Source: Fibrobacter sp. UBA4375 (GTDB lineage Bacteria > Fibrobacterota > Fibrobacteria > Fibrobacterales > Fibrobacteraceae). From it: 64,000 nt of DNA. Positions 15,961-24,796 of the stretch are shown here, in pieces. The translations under genes and the position numbers were made by a program. Below the pieces are notes generated by a model. That model saw nothing but the letters and a program-made list of their open reading frames with translations. It ran no database searches and was not told where the DNA came from. How positions within the stretch are numbered: the stretch's first letter is position 1; every line of letters begins with the position of its first letter. The DNA lies in NCBI GenBank assembly GCA_002391195.1, contig DGRZ01000050.1, forward strand, positions 28,977 to 92,976, written 5' to 3'.

Positions 15961-17943
15961 TTATTCCTTTTCGTAGCGCACGTAGGCAAATTTTTTGCTA
16001 TCGGGAGCCCACGAGTTCACGTTGATGGTTCCCTGGCCGCCGAACAGCTTTAGAATCGTGCGGGGCTCGCTCCAGCCAGCTTTGTCGCTGCCCGTCATCA
16101 GACGGATTTCCACGTTCTTGTTGGGCACGTGTTCGCCGGGGCGCACGTCCCGTTCGTGGTAGGCCAGCATCACGACTTTCGTGCGGTCGGGCGAAATGTG
16201 CGGGAACCAGGTGTTCCAATGGACGTCTTGTGTCATCTGCGTCTGTTCGGAGCCGTCGGACCTCATGCGCCACGCCTGCATGCGACCGCTGCGAACAGAA
16301 TTGAACCAGATGTATTCTCCGTCGCAGTCGTATTCCGGTCCGTCATTCAGGCCGAAAGCCGTCGTGAGCTGCGTCTCGTTCCCGCCGGCAGTGGGAATGG
16401 TGTAAATGTCGTATTCTCCATCCCGTTCGGCGCAGTAGGCGAGCGTTTTTCCGTCGGCGGTAACGCCGTGGAGGTAGCTGGGAGCAAGGGGCGTCATCAG
16501 TTCCGGCATTCGTCCGTCAAAGAAAATCTTGTAGATGCGAGAAAGGCCGTCTTCTTTGGTGTGGTGGCTTACGAAAAGACCTAACCCATCGGGGGAGAGC
16601 ACGTGGTCGTTGTTGCAGTTGTCCACAAAGTAGCTCGGAACTTCGGTAATGGCTCCGCTCTCGATTTCGATTTTATAGATGCGGCCTTCGCTGTTGTAGG
16701 TGAGGAATTTTCCGTCGGCGCTCCAGTTGGGCGCTTCGATGACCTTGTCAAATTCCTTGAGCAACGTCGTCTTGCCCGTTTCGATATCGTAAACCTGCAA
16801 GAACGACTTGTTGCCAGAACGGTCCCAGACTTCGCCCGGGCTGAGTTCGAAGGGGTAGCTCACTCCCCATGCGGCGCGGAGGTTGTCCATCTGCGTCATC
16901 ATCTGCATGGTCTTGCTGTGAGGCATCTCGGGGCATTCCTTGAGGCCTTTCTCGAGGGCCGCCTTGCAGCCTAGCACCTCGTATTCGTAGCAGTTCTCGA
17001 TGCGGGGCGGCCTTACGGACTCTACCAGATTTCCGGCCACATCGAACAACTGAATTTCTTCCATGTCGTTCAGGTTCTGTACCCGAATAAAGCCTGTGGT
17101 TCCGTAAATGACGCCCTCGTTTTTGAGCGGCGCTACCATCGAGGTCTTGAGATGCGCCACTTGGCCATTCGCATATGTGAGGTCGATCCAGTCCGTCGCA
17201 TCCACGCCCGTGTGGAACTTGACGCACTTGGTTTTCGTTTGCACGATGTGATTTGCGATGCAGTTCCCACCCGATGTCATTTCCGCACAGTCTCCACCTG
17301 ATGTCATCCCCGCACAGTCTCCACCTGATGTCATCCCCGCGGAGGCGGGGATCTCCTTGCAAATTTCCGGGTCAGTCAAAAAGATATCCGCGAACGTGAG
17401 GCTGTAAATGCCCAAGTCAAGCAACGCGCCGCCCGCAAGCTCCGGCTTTTGCAAGCGCTCGATATGCGAAAGGGGCATGGAAAAATCTGCTTCCACGCTT
17501 TCCACCTTGCCAATTTTCCCGGCCAGAATCCAATCCTTGACCATCTGCACGGCGGGCAAGAACCTTGTCCACATGGCCTCGCACAGGAACACGCCTTTTT
17601 CTTCGGCAAGGGCCACCACTTCTGATGCTATCAGGGCGTTGGCAGTAAATGCCTTTTCTACCAACAGGTTCTTGTTGTGTTCCAGGCAAAGCAAGATGTT
17701 GTTGTAATGCTCGGAATGGGGAGTGGCCACATAGATCAAATCTACCGCAGGGTCCCGGGCAAGTTCCTCGTAACTGCCGTAGGCTTGCCCGAAACCGTAT
17801 TCGTCGGCAAATTTTTTCGCCTTGTCAAGTGAGCGCGACGCAACCGCATAGCATTCTACGCCCATGCCCTGCTTTTCGAGAGTCTTGACGGCAGCCGCCA
17901 TCTTGGTGGCGATATGCCCACAACCGAGAATTGCAAACTTCAT
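15961..17943 (-). CDS. Gfo/Idh/MocA oxidoreductase fused to TolB-like beta-propeller
   Basis: 660 residues in two parts. Residues 1-~355 are a Gfo/Idh/MocA-type NAD(P)-dependent oxidoreductase: Rossmann start FAILGCGHIATKM, VASRSLDKA, IYVATPHSEHY, the conserved EKAFT (Lys as in the family's EKP), then the C-terminal alpha/beta domain with ALLDLGIYSL. Around residues 195-230 sit three 9-residue repeats (GMTSGGDCA type) encoded by a 27-bp repeat. From about residue 360 to the end is a WD40/PD40-like propeller of the TolB/oligogalacturonide-lyase type (IEAPNWSADGKFLTYNSEGRIYKIEIESG, VLSPDGLGLFV, WFPHISPDRTKVVML). It follows a sodium/solute symporter gene on the same strand. A sugar-acid role is only a guess. 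Confidence 0.85.
   Translation of the reverse strand: MKFAILGCGHIATKMAAAVKTLEKQGMGVECYAVASRSLDKAKKFADEYGFGQAYGSYEELARDPAVDLIYVATPHSEHYNNILLCLEHNKNLLVEKAFTANALIASEVVALAEEKGVFLCEAMWTRFLPAVQMVKDWILAGKIGKVESVEADFSMPLSHIERLQKPELAGGALLDLGIYSLTFADIFLTDPEICKEIPASAGMTSGGDCAGMTSGGDCAEMTSGGNCIANHIVQTKTKCVKFHTGVDATDWIDLTYANGQVAHLKTSMVAPLKNEGVIYGTTGFIRVQNLNDMEEIQLFDVAGNLVESVRPPRIENCYEYEVLGCKAALEKGLKECPEMPHSKTMQMMTQMDNLRAAWGVSYPFELSPGEVWDRSGNKSFLQVYDIETGKTTLLKEFDKVIEAPNWSADGKFLTYNSEGRIYKIEIESGAITEVPSYFVDNCNNDHVLSPDGLGLFVSHHTKEDGLSRIYKIFFDGRMPELMTPLAPSYLHGVTADGKTLAYCAERDGEYDIYTIPTAGGNETQLTTAFGLNDGPEYDCDGEYIWFNSVRSGRMQAWRMRSDGSEQTQMTQDVHWNTWFPHISPDRTKVVMLAYHERDVRPGEHVPNKNVEIRLMTGSDKAGWSEPRTILKLFGGQGTINVNSWAPDSKKFAYVRYEKE
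17261..17355. repeat. three 27-bp tandem repeats plus REP palindrome inside the oxidoreductase gene
   Basis: Three tandem 27-mers (17261-17287, 17288-17314, 17315-17341) contain GATGTCATCCCCGCA-type sequence, followed by the palindrome CATCCCCGCGGAGGCGGGGATC. The period is a multiple of three, so each unit adds nine residues in frame. The sequence is the same REP-like family as at 515-570 and 47414. Confidence 0.9.
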
Positions 17944-18046
17944 AAAGACCTCAAATTTGCTGGATTATTGTCCTACATTGCTCAATATAAGCATATTTTG
18001 TCAACAACAACATATCATTATTGAACAAAGCTGGATTCACGTGTAA

Positions 18047-18075
18047 ACACAAAACGCTAAATTCACAATTTAGCG
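18047..18075 (-). terminator. terminator overlapping the symporter stop codon
   Basis: CGCTAAATT (18055-18063) and AATTTAGCG (18067-18075) form a perfect 9-bp stem with a 3-nt loop. On the minus strand it is followed by TTTTGTGTTT. The stop codon of the symporter gene lies within the stem. Confidence 0.7.
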
Positions 18076-19539
18076 ACTTGCGCATTTACAGGGCACCAAT
18101 TTCAGCACCAGCGCCACCAGGATGGTGGTGGTCATGCTGATAAAGGGCATCCAGGGCCAGCTGAATATACCGCCCAGTACCGCAGGTACGCCAAAGGCGG
18201 GAATCCCTTGAATAAGCACCAGGCTTGCCATGCCGCAAAGTACGGCCGCAATCACCTGCCAACTGCGCAAGCCCTTCACAAAGAAGGCGAGCAGGAACAT
18301 ACCGAGGAGAGGTCCTGTGAAAAGTCCCGTAAAGAAGATGGCGTTCTTGAGGAGGCTGCCCTGCTGGGTGGCGGCAAACAGTGCAAAGAAAACACCCAGC
18401 ACGCCCCAGACCACCGTCCAGATTTTCGCCCGCTTGAGGCCGCCGATCCCTTCGGATTCGCCCCAGCCCAAGAAGTCGTGCTCCGAGGTGTTGCTGAGGG
18501 AATTGATAGCTCCCGAAAGGCTGCTCATGGCAGCCGCACAGATGGCCGCCACAATGAGGCCGGTCACCCCCACCGGAAGCCCGTTCACGATAAAGTAGGG
18601 AAACACGTCGTTCTGGCCAAGGCCATCGGGCAAGGCCGCTACCTTTGAAATCTTGTAATAAACAAACAGGGCGGCACCCACCCAGTAGAACAGTATGGAA
18701 ACGGCACAGCCCAGCACCATGGAGAGCACGCTGGAGCGGTTGGCCGCCTTCACGTCTTTGCAGCTCAGGTAGCGCTGCACGAACTGCTGGTCGCAACCGC
18801 GAATGGCGATTTCCAGAACGGCATAGGCAAAGCCCGCCGACACCAAGGTCCGGGCGTTAGAAATATCGAAACTGGCATCCCACCACTTGGTCTTGCCCGC
18901 TTCGCTTGCAAGAGCGGCCATCTCGCCGAAACCGCCCACTGCATTGGCGATTAAAACCAGCACCAAGACGCCTCCGCCAAAGAACACGCAGAACTGCATC
19001 ACGTCGGTCCAGATAACCGCCTTGATGCCACCGAACCAGGTGTAGAAAATGGCCACCGCCGCAGACACCACAATGGCAAGCTTCAAGTCGATGTGCAAAA
19101 TCTGGGCCAGCACCAGGGATGGCGCATACAGCAGAATTCCCGTGCGGAGCAGAAGGTGCATGCAGTAGAACACTGCCGCCAGGCGGCGCACCGCTTTGGA
19201 ACCGAAACGGACTTCGAAAAGTTCATAGGCACTGTTGATTCCGGACGTGCGAAACCTTGGGATAAACACGAAGCCCACCACCACGATGCTGAGGAGCGCT
19301 CCTATCTGGAACATAAGGAAAGTCATGTTGTCGCCATAGACATCGGCGGGAGCTCCCAAGAAGGTGGTGGCGCTTACGGAGGTGGCAATAAGGCTTATAC
19401 CTACGGCAATCCAAGGCATGGACCCGCCACCGAACATGTATTCCTTGAGGTTCTTGTTGCCCCGGGAAACCCAGAGGCCGATAAACAGGGAAACTAAAAG
19501 ATAAGCGGCGAGAACCGCCCAATCCAAAACAGTGAACAA
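18070..19539 (-). CDS. sodium/solute symporter (SSS) family protein
   Basis: 489 residues, almost entirely hydrophobic, with roughly a dozen or more transmembrane segments. SSS-family hallmarks are present: the N-terminal DWAVLAAYLLVSLFIGLWVSR, then a G-rich GGGSMPWIAVGISLIATSVSATTFLGAPADVYG (the sodium-binding core helix 1 region), FGGIKAVIWTDVMQF, and AAAMSSLSGAINSLSNTSEHDFL. The subfamily resembles sodium/glucose or sialic-acid/myo-inositol-type transporters, and the substrate cannot be read. Its neighbour, the oxidoreductase-propeller fusion, often metabolises sugars or sugar acids, which makes a carbohydrate substrate plausible. It is in line with a diguanylate cyclase gene just upstream (23-bp gap). 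Confidence 0.88.
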   Translation of the reverse strand: MFTVLDWAVLAAYLLVSLFIGLWVSRGNKNLKEYMFGGGSMPWIAVGISLIATSVSATTFLGAPADVYGDNMTFLMFQIGALLSIVVVGFVFIPRFRTSGINSAYELFEVRFGSKAVRRLAAVFYCMHLLLRTGILLYAPSLVLAQILHIDLKLAIVVSAAVAIFYTWFGGIKAVIWTDVMQFCVFFGGGVLVLVLIANAVGGFGEMAALASEAGKTKWWDASFDISNARTLVSAGFAYAVLEIAIRGCDQQFVQRYLSCKDVKAANRSSVLSMVLGCAVSILFYWVGAALFVYYKISKVAALPDGLGQNDVFPYFIVNGLPVGVTGLIVAAICAAAMSSLSGAINSLSNTSEHDFLGWGESEGIGGLKRAKIWTVVWGVLGVFFALFAATQQGSLLKNAIFFTGLFTGPLLGMFLLAFFVKGLRSWQVIAAVLCGMASLVLIQGIPAFGVPAVLGGIFSWPWMPFISMTTTILVALVLKLVPCKCASR

Positions 19540-19562
19540 AATCGCCCCCTAGTCAAGCGGCT

Positions 19563-21380
19563 CTAGGCCGTTTCTGTGTATTGGATAACCTGATTGCGGC
19601 CGCCTTCCTTGGCCTTGTACAGGGCCTGGTCCGCAAAGTTCACGGCCTTCATCATGTTGTCCTTGAATTCCGGAGTCACGAGGAACGCACCGATACTGAT
19701 GCTTACCCGGAGAGGCGTGGCCTGGTGCACTTCGAATTCCAAATCCAGCACGGCCTTGCGGATGCGCTCCGCCGTTTCCATCATGCCTTCGGGCGTGGTA
19801 TCTACAAGGCCCACCACAAGTTCTTCGCCACCGTAGCGGGCCACCACGTCGATATCCTTGCGAACCTCCCTGAGCAGGGTCTTTGCAATCCCGATAATCA
19901 CCATATCGCCCACGCCGTGACCATAGGTATCGTTCACGCTCTTGAAATGATCGATATCCATCATCAGCACGCCGATATTGTACTGGCGTCTGTCGGCACG
20001 AATCTTTTCGGTGCGCAGGGCGTCGGGCAGGGTCCGCTTGTTCAAAAGGCCTGTCATGCCGTCGCGAGTAGCCTCGTCTTTCTTGGTCTCGAACTGGCTT
20101 GCCCTGGCGTAGGCAAAACCCGCCACTCCGGCAAAGGCCTTCAAAAGTTGCATTTCGTGTTCGGTGTAACGGCCGGAGGTTCTGCTCTCGAGGCAGATCG
20201 CCAGTTCCGCCTGACCCGCATTGTTGTCCGTAGAAATGGGCATCACGAACAGCTGGCGGAAATCCAAGTTCTTGTTTTCGCGGTTGTCTATACGGGGAAT
20301 GTACTGGCTGGAGCTAGAACTGAAGAATCGCTCCACGGGGCGGTTCTGGAAAATCGCAAGAATCGCTAGGCCCTTGTCCGAAAGGGTGAACTTTTTATTC
20401 TGGAACTGCTCGCTGTCGATACCGTCAACGCAAACCACATGGCCTTCACGTTCCTTGTGGGTATCCACCTGGTCCTGCTTATCCAGGGCCAAAAGCATCA
20501 TTCGGTCGTATGGAATATTCTGCTTGACGTAGTCGAAAATCTGGTTGTAGATGTCCTTGACTGACATGGTCTGGAAAAACTTGTGCTGGTAGCTGTACAG
20601 AATGCTGAACTGGTGCTGACCGATAAAGTTTTTTGCCGAAACAAAGGACTTATAGTAGAGAGCAAACAGGGTGCTTGCGATGTGGGTAAGGGCCTGGACC
20701 GTCGATTGGTTGAAGGCGTTGGGGTACAGCGAATCTATCACCAGGGCACCAATGCGGTTCTTGCCCTGGTCCAAAATGGGTACCGCAGCAAGGGACTTGA
20801 TCATGGGATTGTCGATATAGTACAGCAGCGCCTTTCCGCCGGAAAGGTCACCTTCTAGCAGGCGTTCCACGTCTATGTTGAAAAGCTGGCCGATAAGCCC
20901 AGAAGTTTCGGTCACTTTTACATCGGAAGCTATCTGGACGCTGGGATCTGCACTATAGACCCGGATCCCCCATTCCTTGTTGCTGTTCAATGAAGAGAAA
21001 ATGACCAAAGAGTGGACATTGGGAATGACCCTTTTTAGCCCGTGGAGCAAATCGGTCATGGACTTGTTCACATCGGCGTTTGCACGGGCCCAGACCTGAT
21101 TCACCTTCAGAGTAGAATTGGGTTCGTTGAATTCAGAAGATTCGTCCTTGATGGAGTTCCGAAGTTCCGGAGTCACCGCAGGGGCAAGGCCCGTGGCCCT
21201 CATGGCACGGGTCACCACCGGAAGGCTCGCCGTCTTGCTGCCAGGAATGCGGGGCAGGTTAATATAACCGAGAGCTACGGCAATGCCTGCCACAGGGATA
21301 AAGAACAGAAGCATTCCACCCTGAAACGCGACGCCTAAAAAAAGGCCCGCCACAAAAAACAACACACATGCCATCAACAT
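19563..21380 (-). CDS. membrane diguanylate cyclase with two GAF-like domains
   Basis: 605 residues. Two N-terminal hydrophobic segments (residues 3-45) are followed by two GAF-type regulatory regions (about 95-250 and 265-425) and a C-terminal GGDEF domain (about 440-600) with DGMTGLLNKR, MMDIDHFKSVNDTYGHGVGD and RYGGEEL. The GGEEL loop is the active-site signature for making c-di-GMP. The inhibitory-site RxxD is degenerate: KDID occurs at that position, so product feedback may be weak. The first position is MLMACV; a start two codons later is possible. It follows lptG by 10 bp and probably belongs to the lptF-lptG transcript. Confidence 0.9.
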   Translation of the reverse strand: MLMACVLFFVAGLFLGVAFQGGMLLFFIPVAGIAVALGYINLPRIPGSKTASLPVVTRAMRATGLAPAVTPELRNSIKDESSEFNEPNSTLKVNQVWARANADVNKSMTDLLHGLKRVIPNVHSLVIFSSLNSNKEWGIRVYSADPSVQIASDVKVTETSGLIGQLFNIDVERLLEGDLSGGKALLYYIDNPMIKSLAAVPILDQGKNRIGALVIDSLYPNAFNQSTVQALTHIASTLFALYYKSFVSAKNFIGQHQFSILYSYQHKFFQTMSVKDIYNQIFDYVKQNIPYDRMMLLALDKQDQVDTHKEREGHVVCVDGIDSEQFQNKKFTLSDKGLAILAIFQNRPVERFFSSSSSQYIPRIDNRENKNLDFRQLFVMPISTDNNAGQAELAICLESRTSGRYTEHEMQLLKAFAGVAGFAYARASQFETKKDEATRDGMTGLLNKRTLPDALRTEKIRADRRQYNIGVLMMDIDHFKSVNDTYGHGVGDMVIIGIAKTLLREVRKDIDVVARYGGEELVVGLVDTTPEGMMETAERIRKAVLDLEFEVHQATPLRVSISIGAFLVTPEFKDNMMKAVNFADQALYKAKEGGRNQVIQYTETA

Positions 21381-21390
21381 TCAAAAACCT

Positions 21391-22482
21391 CTACAGCCTA
21401 AACGAGCGGTACAACATGGTAGAAGCCAAAGCCCCGAACACCAGGTGGCTTATCCAGGCACCCATGAAGGGGGAAAGGGCTCCGTTCTCGCCCATTTTCA
21501 GTCCAATCCGTTCCAAGATATAATAGCTAAAAACAAGCAGCAGGCCAATGCCGAATTTCTGGGAAAGCCCCCCGGAACGGGTATAACGGTGGCAAAGGGC
21601 AGCACCGATCAAAAGCACAATCAAGTTCATCCAGTGAGCAGACCGCTTAAAGTACAGGGCTGTCTCCATGACACGGGTGTCTTCGCCAGAGCGTTTTAAC
21701 ACCTCGATACGCTTGAGGACCATCTTGGAGTCCATCTCGTCGGGAATCTGCCGCTCGTTGATCAGGTCTTCGGGGCGGGTGCTGACCTTGTCCACCAGTT
21801 TTTCCTTGGTAAAGGGAAGCACCGTTACGGAGCCATCCTTATTGAAAATTCTATGATGGCCCCGCTCGAAAAGCCAGTAGCCTATGCCTTCTTCTTCGGC
21901 CCAGGTCACGGTCTTGGCGTCAAAACGCTCCACCAGGTGCCCCTGGTCCCGCAAAAGCAGCACCACGTCGCGCCCCAGTTTCCTGTCACCGGAATAATGC
22001 CTAAAGAACCAGCTGGCCCGTTCGCTGTCGATAAAGGTAAAATTGCTCTTTTCCTTGATACGCGGATTCTTCTTTTTCTGGGCGTTGGTCTCCATGATTT
22101 CTAGGCGCTTGTGGTTCGCGTCGGGCAACCAAAGCTCGCTCATCTCATAGGCACCAAGAGAAACCAATATACCAAATACAAATATGGGCATCAGCGTGCG
22201 GAAGGGGTTCTGTCCCGAACTCTGCATGGCACTCATTTCCAGGTGGCGAGTCATGTTGCCCACAGAAGCAAGCACCGCAATAAAAAGGGCTACCGGTGTA
22301 ATCAGGTAAAGAATATAGGGCAGGTAGCTGATGTAGTAATCGTACACCGACTGCACATCGCGGGCAAGCCAGGTCTTGATGTTGCCCACAAAATCAATCA
22401 CCACGAACATAAAGATGGCGCCCACCACCACGATGAGGAACATCTTCAAGAAATTGCGTATGAGATAGCGGGAAAACTTCAT
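21391..22482 (-). CDS. lptG: LPS export permease, LptG-like (YjgP/YjgQ family)
   Basis: 363 residues from the ATG at 22482, which overlaps the upstream gene by 4 bp (ATGA). A longer frame starting at 22686 is rejected because it lies inside the upstream gene. The family layout is visible: MKFSRYLIRNFLKMFLIVVVGAIFMFVVIDF at the N-terminus, two further transmembrane segments, a periplasmic beta-jelly-roll middle (SERASWFFRHYSGDRKLGRDVVLLL), and three C-terminal helices ending FGALASTMLYRSFRL. With the upstream LptF-like protein and an ABC pair elsewhere it should pull lipopolysaccharide from the inner membrane. Which of the two is LptF or LptG by orthology is uncertain. Confidence 0.88.
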   Translation of the reverse strand: MKFSRYLIRNFLKMFLIVVVGAIFMFVVIDFVGNIKTWLARDVQSVYDYYISYLPYILYLITPVALFIAVLASVGNMTRHLEMSAMQSSGQNPFRTLMPIFVFGILVSLGAYEMSELWLPDANHKRLEIMETNAQKKKNPRIKEKSNFTFIDSERASWFFRHYSGDRKLGRDVVLLLRDQGHLVERFDAKTVTWAEEEGIGYWLFERGHHRIFNKDGSVTVLPFTKEKLVDKVSTRPEDLINERQIPDEMDSKMVLKRIEVLKRSGEDTRVMETALYFKRSAHWMNLIVLLIGAALCHRYTRSGGLSQKFGIGLLLVFSYYILERIGLKMGENGALSPFMGAWISHLVFGALASTMLYRSFRL

Positions 22483-23879
22483 CCGAACCTCTTCGTGAAC
22501 TTCTTGAAGAACCCGCCCACCGCACGAACCGCCCTGAAGAACTTGGAATCTCCGGAGAAGCGGTCTCGGACCATAGCCACCGTGATGAACACGCCAAAGG
22601 AGCCGATGATGATGTTGGAGGCCCACATGGCAAGCTCCGGCGAAATAATCAGGCGGTCCGCCAGGTTCTCGCCGCCAATCAGGCAAATCCAGTAAATGAC
22701 AAAGAAGGCGAGACTGTAGAGAATGCCCGTACCGATACCGCCCTTGCGGGCCATGATCCCGAGAGGGGCACCGATAAGCACAAAGATGAAACAGGCAAAG
22801 GAAGTGCTGAACTTCTTGTGGATTTCAACCAGGTACTGGGCCTGGCGCTTTTCTTCCACCTCCATACGGCCCCGCAGGCGTTCCGTGGTACGCAGCACGC
22901 CCTGCTCCTGAGCTCGAACCCTCGGGAACATCCTGGAGCGGCGCAAGACGTCATCTTCGATGGCCTTGCGGGAACTGTCGGGAACAATACTGTCGCTTTC
23001 AACCAGACGGCACGTAGCCATAAGCGAGGAAAGCCTTGTCTCCTTGGCGTAGTCTGCCAAAGAATCGTAATTGTGCCTAGCTTCTTCCACAACATCCATC
23101 ATCATCTCTACAGGCATTTCGCGGTCGCTTCGGTAACTGCGGCTCCGGCGTTCCAGACGGTCATCTACGTTCTCCATGGCCAGGTCCTGAGAATAGAACC
23201 TGATGCGGAAATAGTTTTCGGGATTGTCCGGATCCACCATATGGGTCTCGCCGCTCCGGAGCTTGAACATGAGGGTCGCCCCGTTGTCCACATAATCAAG
23301 AGTGGCACTGTCGGCGTAAACAATACGGGGGGCTCCGCGACGTTCCATTTCGTACACCTGAATCCCGTACAGCGTTCCCGACACCTGGTCGATGCGGCTC
23401 ACCCACAGTTGCACGTCGGGAAACTGGGTTATCAGGCGGCCTTCGTCGATAAACACGTGGGGTTTCTTTCTAGAAACGGCATTCATCAGTTCTACGGAAC
23501 GGTGGTTCGCCTCGGGCAAAACCCAATTGTTGAACAGCACCATGAGTACCGCTATGAGCATGGCCACAAGCATCACCGGGCGCATCAACGACAAAGGGGA
23601 CATTCCCGCCGCCTTTACCGCCGTAATCTCCTGGTCCCCAGAAAGCCTACCGAAAGACATGAGGCAGGCCACCAGCACCGCCATGGGGATAGACAGCGAA
23701 AGCATCCAGGCCAGGTTCAGCACGAAAATTTCCAGAACCGTAGAAGCCGGGAGCCCCTTGGAAAGCACATTGTCCAGAATCTTTACCAGAAAGTCCACCA
23801 CGAACAAAAACGTGATGCCGAAAAGAGCCGCCAAAAAGGGGCCTATCTGCTCTTTCAAGACATAACGGACTAAAATCAT
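22479..23879 (-). CDS. lptF: LPS export permease, LptF-like (YjgP/YjgQ family)
   Basis: 466 residues. N-terminal VRYVLKEQIGPFLAALFGITFLFVVDFLVKILDNVLSKG and AVLVACLMSFGRLSGDQEITAVKAAGMSP are highly characteristic of the YjgP/YjgQ family. The long middle region faces the periplasm, and three transmembrane segments end the protein (FACFIFVLIGAPLGIMARKGG, GILYSLAFFVIYWICLIGG, WASNIIIGSFGVFITVAM). The length is above the usual ~360 residues because of a large insert of about 100 residues rich in Arg, Glu and Ser (DRLERRSRSYRSDREMP...). It starts a minus-strand run with lptG and is divergent from bamD, which fits outer-membrane biogenesis. Confidence 0.9.
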   Translation of the reverse strand: MILVRYVLKEQIGPFLAALFGITFLFVVDFLVKILDNVLSKGLPASTVLEIFVLNLAWMLSLSIPMAVLVACLMSFGRLSGDQEITAVKAAGMSPLSLMRPVMLVAMLIAVLMVLFNNWVLPEANHRSVELMNAVSRKKPHVFIDEGRLITQFPDVQLWVSRIDQVSGTLYGIQVYEMERRGAPRIVYADSATLDYVDNGATLMFKLRSGETHMVDPDNPENYFRIRFYSQDLAMENVDDRLERRSRSYRSDREMPVEMMMDVVEEARHNYDSLADYAKETRLSSLMATCRLVESDSIVPDSSRKAIEDDVLRRSRMFPRVRAQEQGVLRTTERLRGRMEVEEKRQAQYLVEIHKKFSTSFACFIFVLIGAPLGIMARKGGIGTGILYSLAFFVIYWICLIGGENLADRLIISPELAMWASNIIIGSFGVFITVAMVRDRFSGDSKFFRAVRAVGGFFKKFTKRFG

Positions 23880-23943
23880 TTTTCCGGTGAATTTCTTTTT
23901 TCTAATTTGATAGCTGAAAATTAGAATTAACCAAAGAAAAAAA

Positions 23944-24792
23944 ATGAACCTTTTTCAAAAGTCAGCCCCAATACTCTGCCTTTTTGCCCTGGCCATCGGA
24001 CTTGGCGCGTGCTCCTCGGACCGCGGGAAAGTAAGCCATGCGGAATTCTGCAAGAACAAGTACGTAGCGGCCGAAGAACTTTTCAAGAAACAAAAATACG
24101 GCAGGGCCCAAGACAAGCTAGAAGAAATCCTCAGCCTCTGTGCGGGCACGGGCTATATGGAACAGAGCCAGTTCCTGCTGGCCGAAAGCTATTTCAACCT
24201 GGAAGAATGGATTGAAGCCCGTGGCGAGTACGGTTCCTTTGTCTTGAATTTCCCAGGATCTCCCTTTATCGAGACCGCAGAGTTCCGCAAGGCCATTTCC
24301 TCTTTCAACATAGAGTTCAAGGTGGCCCGAGACGAATCCAACACCACCACCGCTATGAGGGACTTTGAGCGCTATCTGTCCAACTACCCCGACTCCCCCC
24401 TTAGGGATTCCGTCAACTACTATTACGGGCTACTGGTGGAACGTATGGCCGAAAAGGAATTCCAGACCGCACGACTCTATTACCGCATGGACAAGTACCA
24501 GGCCGCCGTCATCTACCTCAAAGAATTCCTGGACACCTACAAGGTGAGCAAGCGCCGCAAGGACGCCTTCAAGATTATCGTGGATTCTTACATAGAGCTG
24601 GACCAGTTCGAGCCCGCCCGCGATTACCTCACCATGATGCGGGGCGAATTCGCGGGTGACGACGACATGGAAAAGATCTTCAAGAAAAACGAAAAGAATA
24701 TTGCTAGCGCCGAAAAAGATTTCGAAAAGCGCATGAAAAAAGATTCCAAGAAAAAGAAAGAAGACAAAGAAGACAAGGAAATGACAAACTAG
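23944..24792 (+). CDS. bamD: outer membrane assembly lipoprotein BamD
   Basis: 282 residues with a lipoprotein signal (LFALAIGLGAC). Mature residues form TPR-like repeats in the BamD pattern: AAEELFKKQKYGRAQDKLEEILSLCAGTGYMEQSQFLLAESYFNLEEWIEARGEYGSFVLNFPGSPFIETAEFRKAISSF. BamD works with BamA to fold outer-membrane barrels. The last ~60 residues are basic and Lys/Asp/Glu-rich. Its neighbour downstream is a predicted envelope protein, and upstream, divergently, lies lptF. It starts 65 bp from lptF. Confident family assignment. Confidence 0.9.
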   Translation: MNLFQKSAPILCLFALAIGLGACSSDRGKVSHAEFCKNKYVAAEELFKKQKYGRAQDKLEEILSLCAGTGYMEQSQFLLAESYFNLEEWIEARGEYGSFVLNFPGSPFIETAEFRKAISSFNIEFKVARDESNTTTAMRDFERYLSNYPDSPLRDSVNYYYGLLVERMAEKEFQTARLYYRMDKYQAAVIYLKEFLDTYKVSKRRKDAFKIIVDSYIELDQFEPARDYLTMMRGEFAGDDDMEKIFKKNEKNIASAEKDFEKRMKKDSKKKKEDKEDKEMTN

Positions 24793-24796
24793 CCTT

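Noticed and set aside
18035..18050. TTCACGTGTAAAC as a third parS site.
   Set aside because: It shares the CACGTG centre but the outer arms do not match the parS consensus.
21391..22686. Longer start of the LptG-like gene at 22686.
   Set aside because: The added 68 residues lie inside lptF in another frame and are Arg/Gly/His-rich; the ATG at 22482 matches the family start.
22818..23873. A 351-codon open frame on the plus strand opposite lptF.
   Set aside because: It is antisense to a well-conserved gene and has His/Arg-rich composition of a shadow frame with no family pattern.
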